Source: Roseibacillus sp. (GTDB taxonomy: Bacteria > Verrucomicrobiota > Verrucomicrobiia > Verrucomicrobiales > Akkermansiaceae). Taken from it: a stretch of DNA of 56,412 nt. The position numbers and the translations under genes were made by a program. The notes beneath the pieces were generated by a model that worked only from the letters and a program-made list of their open reading frames with translations, did not search any database and was not told the DNA's origin. The stretch covers positions 122,708 to 179,119 of the forward strand of contig NZAC01000002.1 of NCBI GenBank assembly GCA_002686085.1. The letters run 5' to 3'. Positions 38,364 to 46,141 of this stretch are shown one piece after another. Each line of letters begins with the position of its first letter. Positions within the stretch are counted from its first letter, which is position 1.

Positions 38364-40187
38364 GTGAAGAATACATTCATGGTGACTATGAAGGTTACCA
38401 CGTACTTGTTGGGTGCCACGGTCCTGTTGGACCAGGCGCAGGGTCAGGAAATTGAGGAGATGGTGGTGGTGGCTAACCGTCTTGAAACTCCGTTGCAAGC
38501 TGTCGGCAGTGCATTAACTATCCTGGGAGGTGAGGATCTACAGCAGCGCGGCTTTGTTACCCTCGAGAACGCGTTACATCTTATTCCCGGGACCGGAGTT
38601 GGCTCCGAGGGTGGACAGCGTGGTTCAATCTCCGCTCTGCGGATGCGGGGCACGGAGTCTGACCACACATTGCTACGGATTGATGGGGTCAGGGTTTCAG
38701 ACTCCAACATACTTCCACTGAACCTGATTGGAGGAGACCCTTTGTTTGGTTACTCTTCAATCAGTGTATTGCGTGGACCCCAGAGTGCCTTGTATGGGAG
38801 CGAGGCCATTGGAGGAGTCGTGGACCTGAATACGCGTGGAGGCTCTGATGAGCCCGGGCGCCACTTATTCCTGGAGGCGGGTTCCTTTGGAAGTCTTCGG
38901 GGTGGTGGAGAGCTCCGGGGAGGTAGCGAAGGCACCCGGTGGTATATTGGCGGCAGCCGGGAACAGACTGAGAATGACCGTGCAGAAAATGATTTCAGGC
39001 AGGATCTGTTTGCCCTGCGGGTGGAACGGGATCTGGGAGCCGAGACTATCGCTGGAGTGACGGCTCGAGGTTGGTTCAGCAATCTGGTTAATCCTGGGAG
39101 CGTGGGGAGTTTTTCTGGGCCGGCAGAGGATGAGCGAGAAGCGGCTCTTCTCACGGGGTATGTGAGCCACCGGGTAAATGATCGATTAAAGAGTCACCTG
39201 ACGGCAGGCCTTTATCGTGAGAAGTTCGAGGAACAGGGAGATTTTCCGTTTGCCAGTGATGCAGAGAAGGCCTCTGTCGATTTACGGAATGTCGTGAGTT
39301 GGAACGGCGAGCACGAGACTGCGATTGGAGCCGTGGCCGAGTGGACAGCGTTTCAGTCCACCGCCACGCCGGTGGATGAACAGGGCTGGAGAAATGGGGT
39401 TTATGCAAACCATCTCTGGCGGCCGACTACAAGAGCCTCAGTCTCCCTCGGGGGACGTTGGGAGAATCTCGAGAGATGGGGAGACTCTCTTACCTGGCGG
39501 GCGACGGGAAGTTGGCAGGCTCCCGGAGAGGATTTCCGTTTCCATGGGAGCTATGGGACAGGTTTTCGTGCGCCCTCCTACTTCGAGCTGTTCGGTGCGA
39601 TCCCAGCTTTCAATTTTGTTGGTAATCCGGACCTCAAGGCGGAGAGCTCAAGGGGTTGGGATGCAGGGGTGGAGTGGAAGCCGTCCGAGAGCCTTATCAT
39701 GGACCTTACCTGGTTTGATAACCGGATTAGAAATTTGATCGATTTCAGCCCCGCGAATATTGGCAGGGCGACAACTCGCGGTATTGAGCTGAGTGCTCAG
39801 GGAAAGATTTGTGATCATTACCTCGGCTGGCGGGGGTGCTATACATGGCAGCAGGCCAGTGATGATGTCACAGGCTCTCGCCTTGTCCGAAGAGCTCGGC
39901 ACCGGGCCAGCCTCGATCTTATGAGCGAGCCCGTAAAAGGGTTGTTGTTGGGAGCGGGCATGACTTATAGCGCGGGGGTTGAAGACAACGATTTCTCAGT
40001 ATTTCCCTCAGTCCGAAAGGAGCTTGATAGCGTTGTCCTGCTGCGTGCCTACTGCTCGTACCAGTTGAATGACAATGTCTCACTTCACGGCAGGGTGGAG
40101 AACCTTCTGGATCGGACCTATGAGGAAATTGCCAATTATCCTGGTCGGGGGCTCGGTGTATTCGGGGGAATGCGGGTCTGCTGGTGA
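38364..40187 (+). CDS. btuB: BtuB-like TonB-dependent outer-membrane receptor
   Basis: This is a 607-residue outer-membrane active transporter. A short signal peptide is followed by a TonB-box-like EEMVVVA, the plug domain (about 35-150, with RGSISALRMRGTESDHTLLRIDGV and SVLRGPQSALYGSEAIGGVV in two blocks) and a 22-strand barrel to the C-terminal aromatic (VCW). The B12 riboswitch directly upstream identifies cobalamin or a corrinoid as the likely ligand. The start is GTG 38364, with ATGs at 38379 and 38388 as alternatives. No btuCDF transport genes follow; the next gene is convergent after 28 bp. Confidence 0.9.
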   Translation: MKNTFMVTMKVTTYLLGATVLLDQAQGQEIEEMVVVANRLETPLQAVGSALTILGGEDLQQRGFVTLENALHLIPGTGVGSEGGQRGSISALRMRGTESDHTLLRIDGVRVSDSNILPLNLIGGDPLFGYSSISVLRGPQSALYGSEAIGGVVDLNTRGGSDEPGRHLFLEAGSFGSLRGGGELRGGSEGTRWYIGGSREQTENDRAENDFRQDLFALRVERDLGAETIAGVTARGWFSNLVNPGSVGSFSGPAEDEREAALLTGYVSHRVNDRLKSHLTAGLYREKFEEQGDFPFASDAEKASVDLRNVVSWNGEHETAIGAVAEWTAFQSTATPVDEQGWRNGVYANHLWRPTTRASVSLGGRWENLERWGDSLTWRATGSWQAPGEDFRFHGSYGTGFRAPSYFELFGAIPAFNFVGNPDLKAESSRGWDAGVEWKPSESLIMDLTWFDNRIRNLIDFSPANIGRATTRGIELSAQGKICDHYLGWRGCYTWQQASDDVTGSRLVRRARHRASLDLMSEPVKGLLLGAGMTYSAGVEDNDFSVFPSVRKELDSVVLLRAYCSYQLNDNVSLHGRVENLLDRTYEEIANYPGRGLGVFGGMRVCW

Positions 40188-40215
40188 GCATTTACCTCCT
40201 ACACCCGCCGTATAC

Positions 40216-41202
40216 CTAAGGGGGGCTTCCCAGATAGAGTATTCGTGACGCAGTATCGAGAAGAGTTGAACTCTTCTCCAGAAAATCCATGCCGATAATT
40301 CCATCTACTGGTCTCCCGGAACGGTCCTTGAAGGTTCTGCGGATTGGCCCCAGAGGAGTTACTGCAACTTGGAATTCGTGCACAAGCAATCTGCCAAAAA
40401 GCAGATTATGCAGCACTGCGCTGCGGACAGAGGCGCGATCACCGGAGGCATCAATGATCTTTGAGCGCGACGCCACTGATGGAATTCCGAGGCGGTCGGC
40501 GCTTTCCGAGGCCATGACGGTTACCTCAGCCCCCGTATCAACAACCCATGTCAGCAGGTGATTTTCGTAGCGGCATTTTACTAACAGGTGCGGAAGCCGA
40601 CCCGCGGTCTCAAGCGGTAATAAATGGAGGCCTAGTCCATCCTGCTTGCCCAGAGCCGTTATACCTTCCAGGTGGGTGTTGCCGGCTCGCGGGCCGGGAA
40701 TCCACAGGGTTCCGACCCTGAGGTCTACGAGGGACCCGAGTCCATTGAGAGCGTCGATTCCCAGTTGCCCGTCGTAGCGGCTTGTAGCGGTGTTGCGCTT
40801 TGAGGGGGGCGCTAACATGAAGGGGAACGGGGTGGCGGTGACGTTACCGGCTCCCAGCGCTCCCAAGCCAACCCACGATGTTACTGGACGCCCCAGAGCT
40901 CCCCTGCTGACAACCTTAACTGATTTTTCAGGTGTTATGCCGCAGATTCTAGCAAGGTCGTAATTGAGATCGGTGCTGTTAGCCCCGGAGTCGATGAGTA
41001 AATGAACCTCCTTTCCGTTGACTCGGAAGTAGCCGGAATAGCGGGCGTCTCCTTCCGTCTTTTTTAACCGGAGTGGTTCATATCCCAGAGAGCTCAGCCG
41101 TTTTTCTCGTGCGGGGTCTGTCTGTAAGTGGGGCCGCGTCGCACATTGCGTCAGAACGGTAACGGCAAGTGCGGAGAGGAGAAGACGCTGCAGCGACCGC
41201 AT
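40216..41202 (-). CDS. Lipoprotein with two retropepsin-like aspartic protease repeats
   Basis: The 328-residue protein (ATG 41202; an upstream ATG adds 14 residues) has a lipobox-like signal peptide ending VLTQC (C20). Two retropepsin-like domains follow. The first has HLLIDSGANSTDL with D71-S-G73; the second has LTWVVDTGAEVTVM with D222-T-G224. Later segments (GQLGIDALNG and DGIIGMDFLEK) are the paired flap/psi-loop blocks of this fold. Two catalytic Asp in one chain could form an intramolecular pepsin-like active site rather than a retroviral homodimer. It is convergent with the receptor gene and 68 bp downstream of tyrS on the same strand. Confidence 0.85.
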   Translation of the reverse strand: MRSLQRLLLSALAVTVLTQCATRPHLQTDPAREKRLSSLGYEPLRLKKTEGDARYSGYFRVNGKEVHLLIDSGANSTDLNYDLARICGITPEKSVKVVSRGALGRPVTSWVGLGALGAGNVTATPFPFMLAPPSKRNTATSRYDGQLGIDALNGLGSLVDLRVGTLWIPGPRAGNTHLEGITALGKQDGLGLHLLPLETAGRLPHLLVKCRYENHLLTWVVDTGAEVTVMASESADRLGIPSVASRSKIIDASGDRASVRSAVLHNLLFGRLLVHEFQVAVTPLGPIRRTFKDRSGRPVDGIIGMDFLEKSSTLLDTASRILYLGSPP

Positions 41203-41270
41203 GGCCTGAGTATAGTTCGTGATTTTCGAAATACGAATGACCAAACAAGAAATGTCGAGTCCTCGATGAA

Positions 41271-42458
41271 TCAGGAAAATCGGACTGAGTGCTTCTTGGA
41301 CAGGCGCAGAATATCACCCGACTGGGGATTCACAATGGCATTTGGATCAGTCAGTTTTTCACCATTGAGTTGGATCGCTCCGGTAGCTATGAACTGTTTT
41401 TTCAGCTCTCCATTGGACTTCGTCGCTTCAAAGCCCTCTTGATAAGCATACGAGGTGAGCTGAAGGACAGTCATGTCGCCCGGTAGGTTTCCTGTTGTGA
41501 GTTCGGGAAGATCCGAATTCGCGAGGTCTTTTTTTGAGAACCGGATTTCCCAGTCTTCCCTCGCAGCCAGACCCGCAGCTGCGCTGTGGAAGCGGGTGAC
41601 GATTTGCTGCGCGAGTTGCTTCTTTGCCTCCATGGGGTGGAAGTTCTCGTCGCGTCTAATCCCCAGAAGAAGAAGGTAATAGCGATCCATGAGCGTATCC
41701 GAGATGCTCATAAGCTTGCCGAACATCTCATTTGGAGAATCTGAAACTCCCACATAATTGTCGTATGACTTCGACATCTTCTTGACCCCATCCGTGCCTT
41801 CAAGGAGAGGCATGGTCATTACGACCTGTTGAGGCATTCCTTCTTCTTTCTGCAGGTCTCGTCCAACTAGCAGGTTGAAAAGCTGATCAGTTCCCCCCAG
41901 TTCGATATCTGCCCGGACCTCGACGGAGTCCCATCCCTGCACAATGGGATACTGGACTTCGTGTAATCGGACTTCCTGTCCTTTGTCGATGCGCTTACGG
42001 AAATCGTCCCGTTGGAGCATCTGCTGCATCGTGACGCGTGAATTCAAGCGCAGAACTTTTTCAAAGTTCATGTTGCGGAACCAGTCTCCATTGAAAACGA
42101 CTTCAGTCCGGGCTTCATCGAGAACCTTGAAGGCCTGAGAGGTGTAGGTCTCAGCGTTCGCCATGATCGCCTCGCGGCTCAGGGGTGGGCGCGTCGCGCT
42201 TCGACCAGAGGGATCTCCGATGGCGGCAGTGAAGTCGCCAATGATGAGCACTGCCTGATGGCCGAGTTCTTGAAATTGTCTCAGTTTCTCGAAAACCACA
42301 GTATGGCCCAAGTGGATATCCGGGGAAGTGGGATCAAGGCCGAGCTTGGCTCGAAGAGGTCGCCCTTCCTTCAATTTGGACTCAAGCTCTCTGGGAGAGA
42401 GAACTTTTTCGGTGCCAGCACAAAGGGTGGCTAGGGCTTGATCAACTTCCGCCGGCAT
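41271..42458 (-). CDS. tyrS: Tyrosine--tRNA ligase
   Basis: This class I synthetase charges tRNA-Tyr. The HIGH-like motif is HLGH in DPTSPDIHLGHTVVFEKL, and KMSKS appears in GVKKMSKSYDN. The C-terminal S4-like RNA-binding domain is present (AIQLNGEKLTDPNA to the end). The signature is of the TyrZ-like group. I prefer ATG 42458 (MPAEVDQAL); an ATG at 42479 adds seven residues. The aspartic-protease lipoprotein follows downstream on the same strand. Confidence 0.95.
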   Translation of the reverse strand: MPAEVDQALATLCAGTEKVLSPRELESKLKEGRPLRAKLGLDPTSPDIHLGHTVVFEKLRQFQELGHQAVLIIGDFTAAIGDPSGRSATRPPLSREAIMANAETYTSQAFKVLDEARTEVVFNGDWFRNMNFEKVLRLNSRVTMQQMLQRDDFRKRIDKGQEVRLHEVQYPIVQGWDSVEVRADIELGGTDQLFNLLVGRDLQKEEGMPQQVVMTMPLLEGTDGVKKMSKSYDNYVGVSDSPNEMFGKLMSISDTLMDRYYLLLLGIRRDENFHPMEAKKQLAQQIVTRFHSAAAGLAAREDWEIRFSKKDLANSDLPELTTGNLPGDMTVLQLTSYAYQEGFEATKSNGELKKQFIATGAIQLNGEKLTDPNAIVNPQSGDILRLSKKHSVRFS

Positions 42459-42515
42459 GTCTCCATGATTTCTACGCATGGTGAGCGGCTGGACAAGACA
42501 GATCCGCCATGATTA

Positions 42516-43124
42516 ATGGTGATTATGAATGGAAAGGAGATTGAGCCGCCGCAGTCCATGTCCCCGGATGATATTGAGCCCGGGCGGTTGAGGGTCTTCG
42601 GAGTGTGTCATATCGTATTTGGTGGCCTCGGTCTGATGAATGTTGTTGGGGGGATTGCCATGCAGTTTTTTCAACGGCTGTGGACCTCCACTCCACCTAA
42701 TGGACCGGACAAGTTGCAGGAGATCCAGAATGAGATGTATCGTGACTTGACGGCATACACCTGGGTTACCATTACGATGTCCCTTATCGTTGGGGTTCTG
42801 ATTCTTCGCGCGGGCATCGCACTGACAAAACGACGTCAATCTTCGTTACGGCTTTCAAATATCTATGTGCTGTGCTCACTCATTGCCAAAATAGTTAGCG
42901 TCGTCCTTTTCCTTGTGGTGGCAACGCCCGTTATAGGAGAGGCGGTGACTGCGATGTTGGAGGAGTCCTCCGCCCCGCTGCCGGGATGGGTGGGAGGCTT
43001 GCAGGTGTTTATCGCGGTGATTGGCGTGATATCGTTTCTTCTCTCAACGATTTACCCCTTGTGTGCCCTCCTTATGCTCAATAAGCCTCAAGTGAAGGGA
43101 TATCTGGCAAGACACGGGCGCTGA
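42516..43124 (+). CDS. Hypothetical membrane protein
   Basis: A 202-residue integral membrane protein with four hydrophobic segments at about residues 28-50, 85-105, 120-140 and 160-188. The cytoplasmic N-terminus is short and proline-rich, and the loop between segments one and two carries charged residues (PDKLQEIQNEMYRDL). No enzymatic motif is seen; the layout resembles small DUF-type membrane proteins of PVC bacteria. It is divergent from tyrS across 57 bp. The tRNA-His gene begins 67 bp downstream on the opposite strand. Confidence 0.72.
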   Translation: MVIMNGKEIEPPQSMSPDDIEPGRLRVFGVCHIVFGGLGLMNVVGGIAMQFFQRLWTSTPPNGPDKLQEIQNEMYRDLTAYTWVTITMSLIVGVLILRAGIALTKRRQSSLRLSNIYVLCSLIAKIVSVVLFLVVATPVIGEAVTAMLEESSAPLPGWVGGLQVFIAVIGVISFLLSTIYPLCALLMLNKPQVKGYLARHGR

Positions 43125-43191
43125 TCACTGTTAGGCGACGGTGTGTCCCGCCAGTGTTTAAGCGAGAGTCCGGTAAAAAAAGCCGGGAGAG

Positions 43192-43268
43192 TGGGGCGAC
43201 CGACGGGACTCGAACCCGCGACAACCTGAATCACAATCAGGGGCTCTACCAACTGAGCTACGGCCACC
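43192..43268 (-). tRNA. tRNA-His (GTG anticodon)
   Basis: On the minus strand the sequence folds as a complete tRNA. The acceptor stem has seven pairs including two G-U. The D-arm is GCTCAGTTGGTAGAGC-like, the anticodon arm is CTGATTGTGATTCAG with anticodon GTG, and the T-arm has GGGTTCGAGTCCC. The genomic sequence supplies the histidine-specific extra G at position -1 opposite discriminator C73, and an encoded CCA end at 43192-43194. Confidence 0.97.
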
Positions 43269-43407
43269 ATCTCCGGGTTGGAAAGCTGAAGGATCGGGGG
43301 AGACGATTCAAGGGCAAAGATCAAGGTTCGGGTCCGGGTGCCCACAAAAGGAAGGAAGCAACGTCCTTTACGGCAAGCCTGAGATTACATAAGACGGTGA
43401 CGGCCTC

Positions 43408-44091
43408 ATGGACCTGTTGACACAGAAACTCGGTTATCAGTTCAAGAATTCGTCCCTGCTCGTGCAGGCGATGACTCACCCGAGCAGGGCTTCAGAACAT
43501 CGGAATGAACCAGCGGACAACCAGCGGTTGGAGTTTCTCGGGGACGCTGTCATTCAAGTCATCCTGACAAAGCACCTTTATTGTAGCCTTCCAGATCGTG
43601 CAGAGGGCAGCCTGACAAAAATCAGGGCGAGTCTGGTCTCGAAAAAGGCTCTGGCTTCGTGTGCCCGGCGATTAGGCCTTGGGGAATACCTCCGTCTGGG
43701 GAAGGGTGAGGAAGGCAGTGGAGGGAGAGACCGTGACTCTAATCTTGCTGATGCCTTCGAGTCACTCCTCGGAGCAGTCTTCCTCGACGGGGGTCTGGCG
43801 CACGCGACCGAAGTTGCCATGCGGTTGATGGATGAGGACCTGAGCAACATTTCCGGGGGCGAAGATACCAGCAATCCCAAGGGACGCCTGCAGGAAGTGC
43901 TTCAGGCTATCCAGCGGGAGAGCCCAGTGTATCGGGTTCTCGAAGAGGAGGGACCGGATCACCTGAAGGAATTCCGGGTTGAAGTTCTCTGGAATGGCAA
44001 ACCTCTTGGCAGAGGAGGTGGATCGAGCAAGAAGAATGCGGAGACCGCTGCTGCCCGGGATGCTCTTGAGCGACGCAGCTGGGAAGGCTAA
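43408..44091 (+). CDS. rnc: Ribonuclease III
   Basis: RNase III cleaves double-stranded RNA in rRNA maturation and mRNA turnover. The 227-residue protein has the signature NQRLEFLGDAVIQV (residues 40-53), the second catalytic acid block in NLADAFESLLGAVFLDGG, and a C-terminal double-stranded-RNA-binding domain (about 150-225, with GRLQEVLQAIQRESPVY and GGGSSKKNAETAAARDAL). It is complete. The next gene starts 17 bp downstream and is probably co-transcribed. Confidence 0.96.
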   Translation: MDLLTQKLGYQFKNSSLLVQAMTHPSRASEHRNEPADNQRLEFLGDAVIQVILTKHLYCSLPDRAEGSLTKIRASLVSKKALASCARRLGLGEYLRLGKGEEGSGGRDRDSNLADAFESLLGAVFLDGGLAHATEVAMRLMDEDLSNISGGEDTSNPKGRLQEVLQAIQRESPVYRVLEEEGPDHLKEFRVEVLWNGKPLGRGGGSSKKNAETAAARDALERRSWEG

Positions 44092-44108
44092 CGGGAGGCT
44101 CCGCCTTA

Positions 44109-44669
44109 ATGTTGATGGAGCGTCGCCACCTGCCGAACCGGGCCTCTTGCCCGGAGCTGCCTCCGGTAGAGGAGATTCTCACTGCGTCAGCAACCGCCGT
44201 CTTTGGACGAAATTTCAACGCCAAATTCTATTATGCGTCGCTTTGTTACGCCCAGTCTCTGTGGCTTGAGGGCAAGGCTGCACAGGCGTTGTTACAGCTG
44301 AACAAGTCATTCATGGCGGACCTTTGCGAGGGTGCGGAGATTCTTGATGCCTGGCCCTTACCTTACGCGGCCAAGCGTTGGATAATGTCTCATTGCCCGG
44401 CAGAGGACTTCCTTGGAAATCCTGTCCGCCATTACCAGCACCTCGCGACCCGAATGAGTGGAGTGCGTGCAGAGCTACGCCGGTGGCGTGCATGGGGTTG
44501 CTTCCATCTGGCAGAGAAAGTGCTGAGCCCCACCAGCAGTCCCCGGGATGAAAGGCAGATTGAAAAAGAACGGATTGTCGTTCCTCCCGTGGCGTGCGTT
44601 CTCGATCATCTTGAAGGGCTGGGGCTGCCTGGCGAGGCAGGATTATACGAGGAAGTCCTTGCAAGGTAG
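44109..44669 (+). CDS. Hypothetical protein downstream of rnc
   Basis: This 186-residue protein starts 17 bp after rnc, with GGAGG about 11 bp upstream. I do not recognise it. It lacks a signal peptide and looks helical (AKFYYASLCYAQSLWLEG, AQALLQLNKSF, VRAELRRWRAWGCFHLAEKV), somewhat like degenerate TPR helices. The segment VVPPVACVLDHLEGLGLPGEA is compact and conserved-looking. Neighbourhood with RNase III may point to RNA or general housekeeping, but this is only inference. Confidence 0.68.
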   Translation: MLMERRHLPNRASCPELPPVEEILTASATAVFGRNFNAKFYYASLCYAQSLWLEGKAAQALLQLNKSFMADLCEGAEILDAWPLPYAAKRWIMSHCPAEDFLGNPVRHYQHLATRMSGVRAELRRWRAWGCFHLAEKVLSPTSSPRDERQIEKERIVVPPVACVLDHLEGLGLPGEAGLYEEVLAR

Positions 44670-44759
44670 TGATTCTGCGATGAAGGAATAGAGACTTTGA
44701 TTCTTGAGCCGAACGCGGTCTCGAGTTCTTATGACTTGGACTCCTTATCTTATCTATTA

Positions 44760-45959
44760 ATGAAAGCTCTGAGCCTTTTGCTACCTTTCGTTTTGCTTGC
44801 CCTTGTGTGTGCGGCGAAAGTCGCAGTTCCCGGGAAGTCCTCTCATCAGCGAACAGTTCTTTCCCGTGCTTTCGTCACGGAGGGAGCGTCAATCGGAGAC
44901 GTCAATAGTGATGGCCATCAGGACCTCGTCGCAGGAACTCACTGGCATGCTGGCCCTGACTTCAAAAAGAGCTATCGTTATTATCCCGGTGGCGCTGTCG
45001 ATCCCAAGGGATATGCCCACAGCTCATTCCTCAGTTGGGTGCTCGACGTCAATTCGGACGGGCGCAATGATATTCTCCAGATTGCGCACGGCCCTGCCTT
45101 TCATCTCGACATCTATCTGCAGCCAGCAAAAGGCATTGAGGTAGAGGAGTGGCCAAAGCATCGTGTCGTTACCAGTTTTGGTGGAGAGTCACCCCATTTT
45201 GTTGATGTCACCGGCGACGGAAAGCCGGAGCTGGTAGGGCTCAAAAAAGATGTCTGGGGGTTTTATACTGCGGATTGGAACGATGTGACAAAGCCATGGT
45301 CTTTTCATGCTATTTCGGGCAACACCAAGGCGGGCCATTATACCCATGGGCTTGGGGTCGGAGATCTTAATGGAGATGACCGGCTCGATATAATCTGGAA
45401 GGAAGGTTGGTACGAATGTCCAGAAGACCCCCAGAGTGGTCAGTGGAAGTTTAATAAGTTTCAGTTCTCGCCACAGGGAGGTGGGCAGATGCTGGTTTAT
45501 GACGTGGACGGAGACGGTGACAATGACATCGTGACGAGCCTGTGGGCCCATGGATGGGGAATCGCCTGGTTCGAGAATGAGATGAGTGGCGGAGGGGTTT
45601 CCCTGAAAAAACACGTTATTATGCCCTCGGAAGCCAAGCCGGGAGCTGGAGGAGTCGCCTTTTCTCAACACCACTCCATGGCGCTTGGGGACTTTAATGC
45701 CGACGGCCTCACGGATTTCGTCACGGGTAAGCGCTGGTGGGCTCATGGCGGTGGAGACCCCGGAGCGGATCAGCCTTCGGTTCTTTACTGGTTCGAATTG
45801 AGGAGAAGTGAAAAACATGGGGTGGAATTTATCCCGCACCTCCTCGACACGGATTCGGGAGTAGGAACCCAAGTTGCAGTAGGCGATCTCGATGGGGACG
45901 ACAAAACCGATATCGGGGTCGGGAATAAGAAGGGAGTTTACATTTTCCGAACCCGCTAG
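44760..45959 (+). CDS. Secreted FG-GAP/VCBS beta-propeller protein
   Basis: The 399-residue protein starts at ATG 44760 with a signal peptide (MKALSLLLPFVLLALVCAAK). It carries several FG-GAP-like blades with calcium-binding DxNxDG/DxDxDG motifs: DVNSDGHQD, DVNSDGRND, DLNGDDRLD, DVDGDGDND, DFNADGLTD and DLDGDDKTD. This is a six- or seven-bladed integrin-like propeller. Such proteins bind ligands outside the cell; here the role is unknown, but it heads the secreted block that continues to 56353. The next gene is 182 bp away. Confidence 0.88.
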   Translation: MKALSLLLPFVLLALVCAAKVAVPGKSSHQRTVLSRAFVTEGASIGDVNSDGHQDLVAGTHWHAGPDFKKSYRYYPGGAVDPKGYAHSSFLSWVLDVNSDGRNDILQIAHGPAFHLDIYLQPAKGIEVEEWPKHRVVTSFGGESPHFVDVTGDGKPELVGLKKDVWGFYTADWNDVTKPWSFHAISGNTKAGHYTHGLGVGDLNGDDRLDIIWKEGWYECPEDPQSGQWKFNKFQFSPQGGGQMLVYDVDGDGDNDIVTSLWAHGWGIAWFENEMSGGGVSLKKHVIMPSEAKPGAGGVAFSQHHSMALGDFNADGLTDFVTGKRWWAHGGGDPGADQPSVLYWFELRRSEKHGVEFIPHLLDTDSGVGTQVAVGDLDGDDKTDIGVGNKKGVYIFRTR

Positions 45960-46104
45960 CTCAGGGCTCCGGGGCGCTTCTTTGCGGGCGCGAGGCTTGG
46001 CTAGAGCGGGATGCTGCAGATAATTCGCGGCAAACCACTAGTTGCCGGTGCGGATAACGCTTAACGGGAACACGGATGTGGGATTGCCTCTGGTCAGGTA
46101 GACG

Positions 46105-46139
46105 CCTTAGGATGATTTGTCATTGAGTCATTCCTAAGC
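46105..46139 (+). promoter_or_regulatory. Imperfect hairpin covering the translation-initiation region
   Basis: CTTAGGATGA (46106-46115) can pair with TCATTCCTAAG (46128-46138) with one bulge, and the stem ends three bases before the ATG at 46142. No Shine-Dalgarno sequence lies between them. It could control access to the start codon; the pairing may also be a protein-binding site. Confidence 0.35.
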
Positions 46140-46141
46140 CC

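Noticed and set aside
43154-43420. Plus-strand open frame containing GATDGTRTRDNLNHNQG
   Set aside because: This is the well-known false translation of the antisense of a tRNA gene; the tRNA-His at 43192-43268 explains it.
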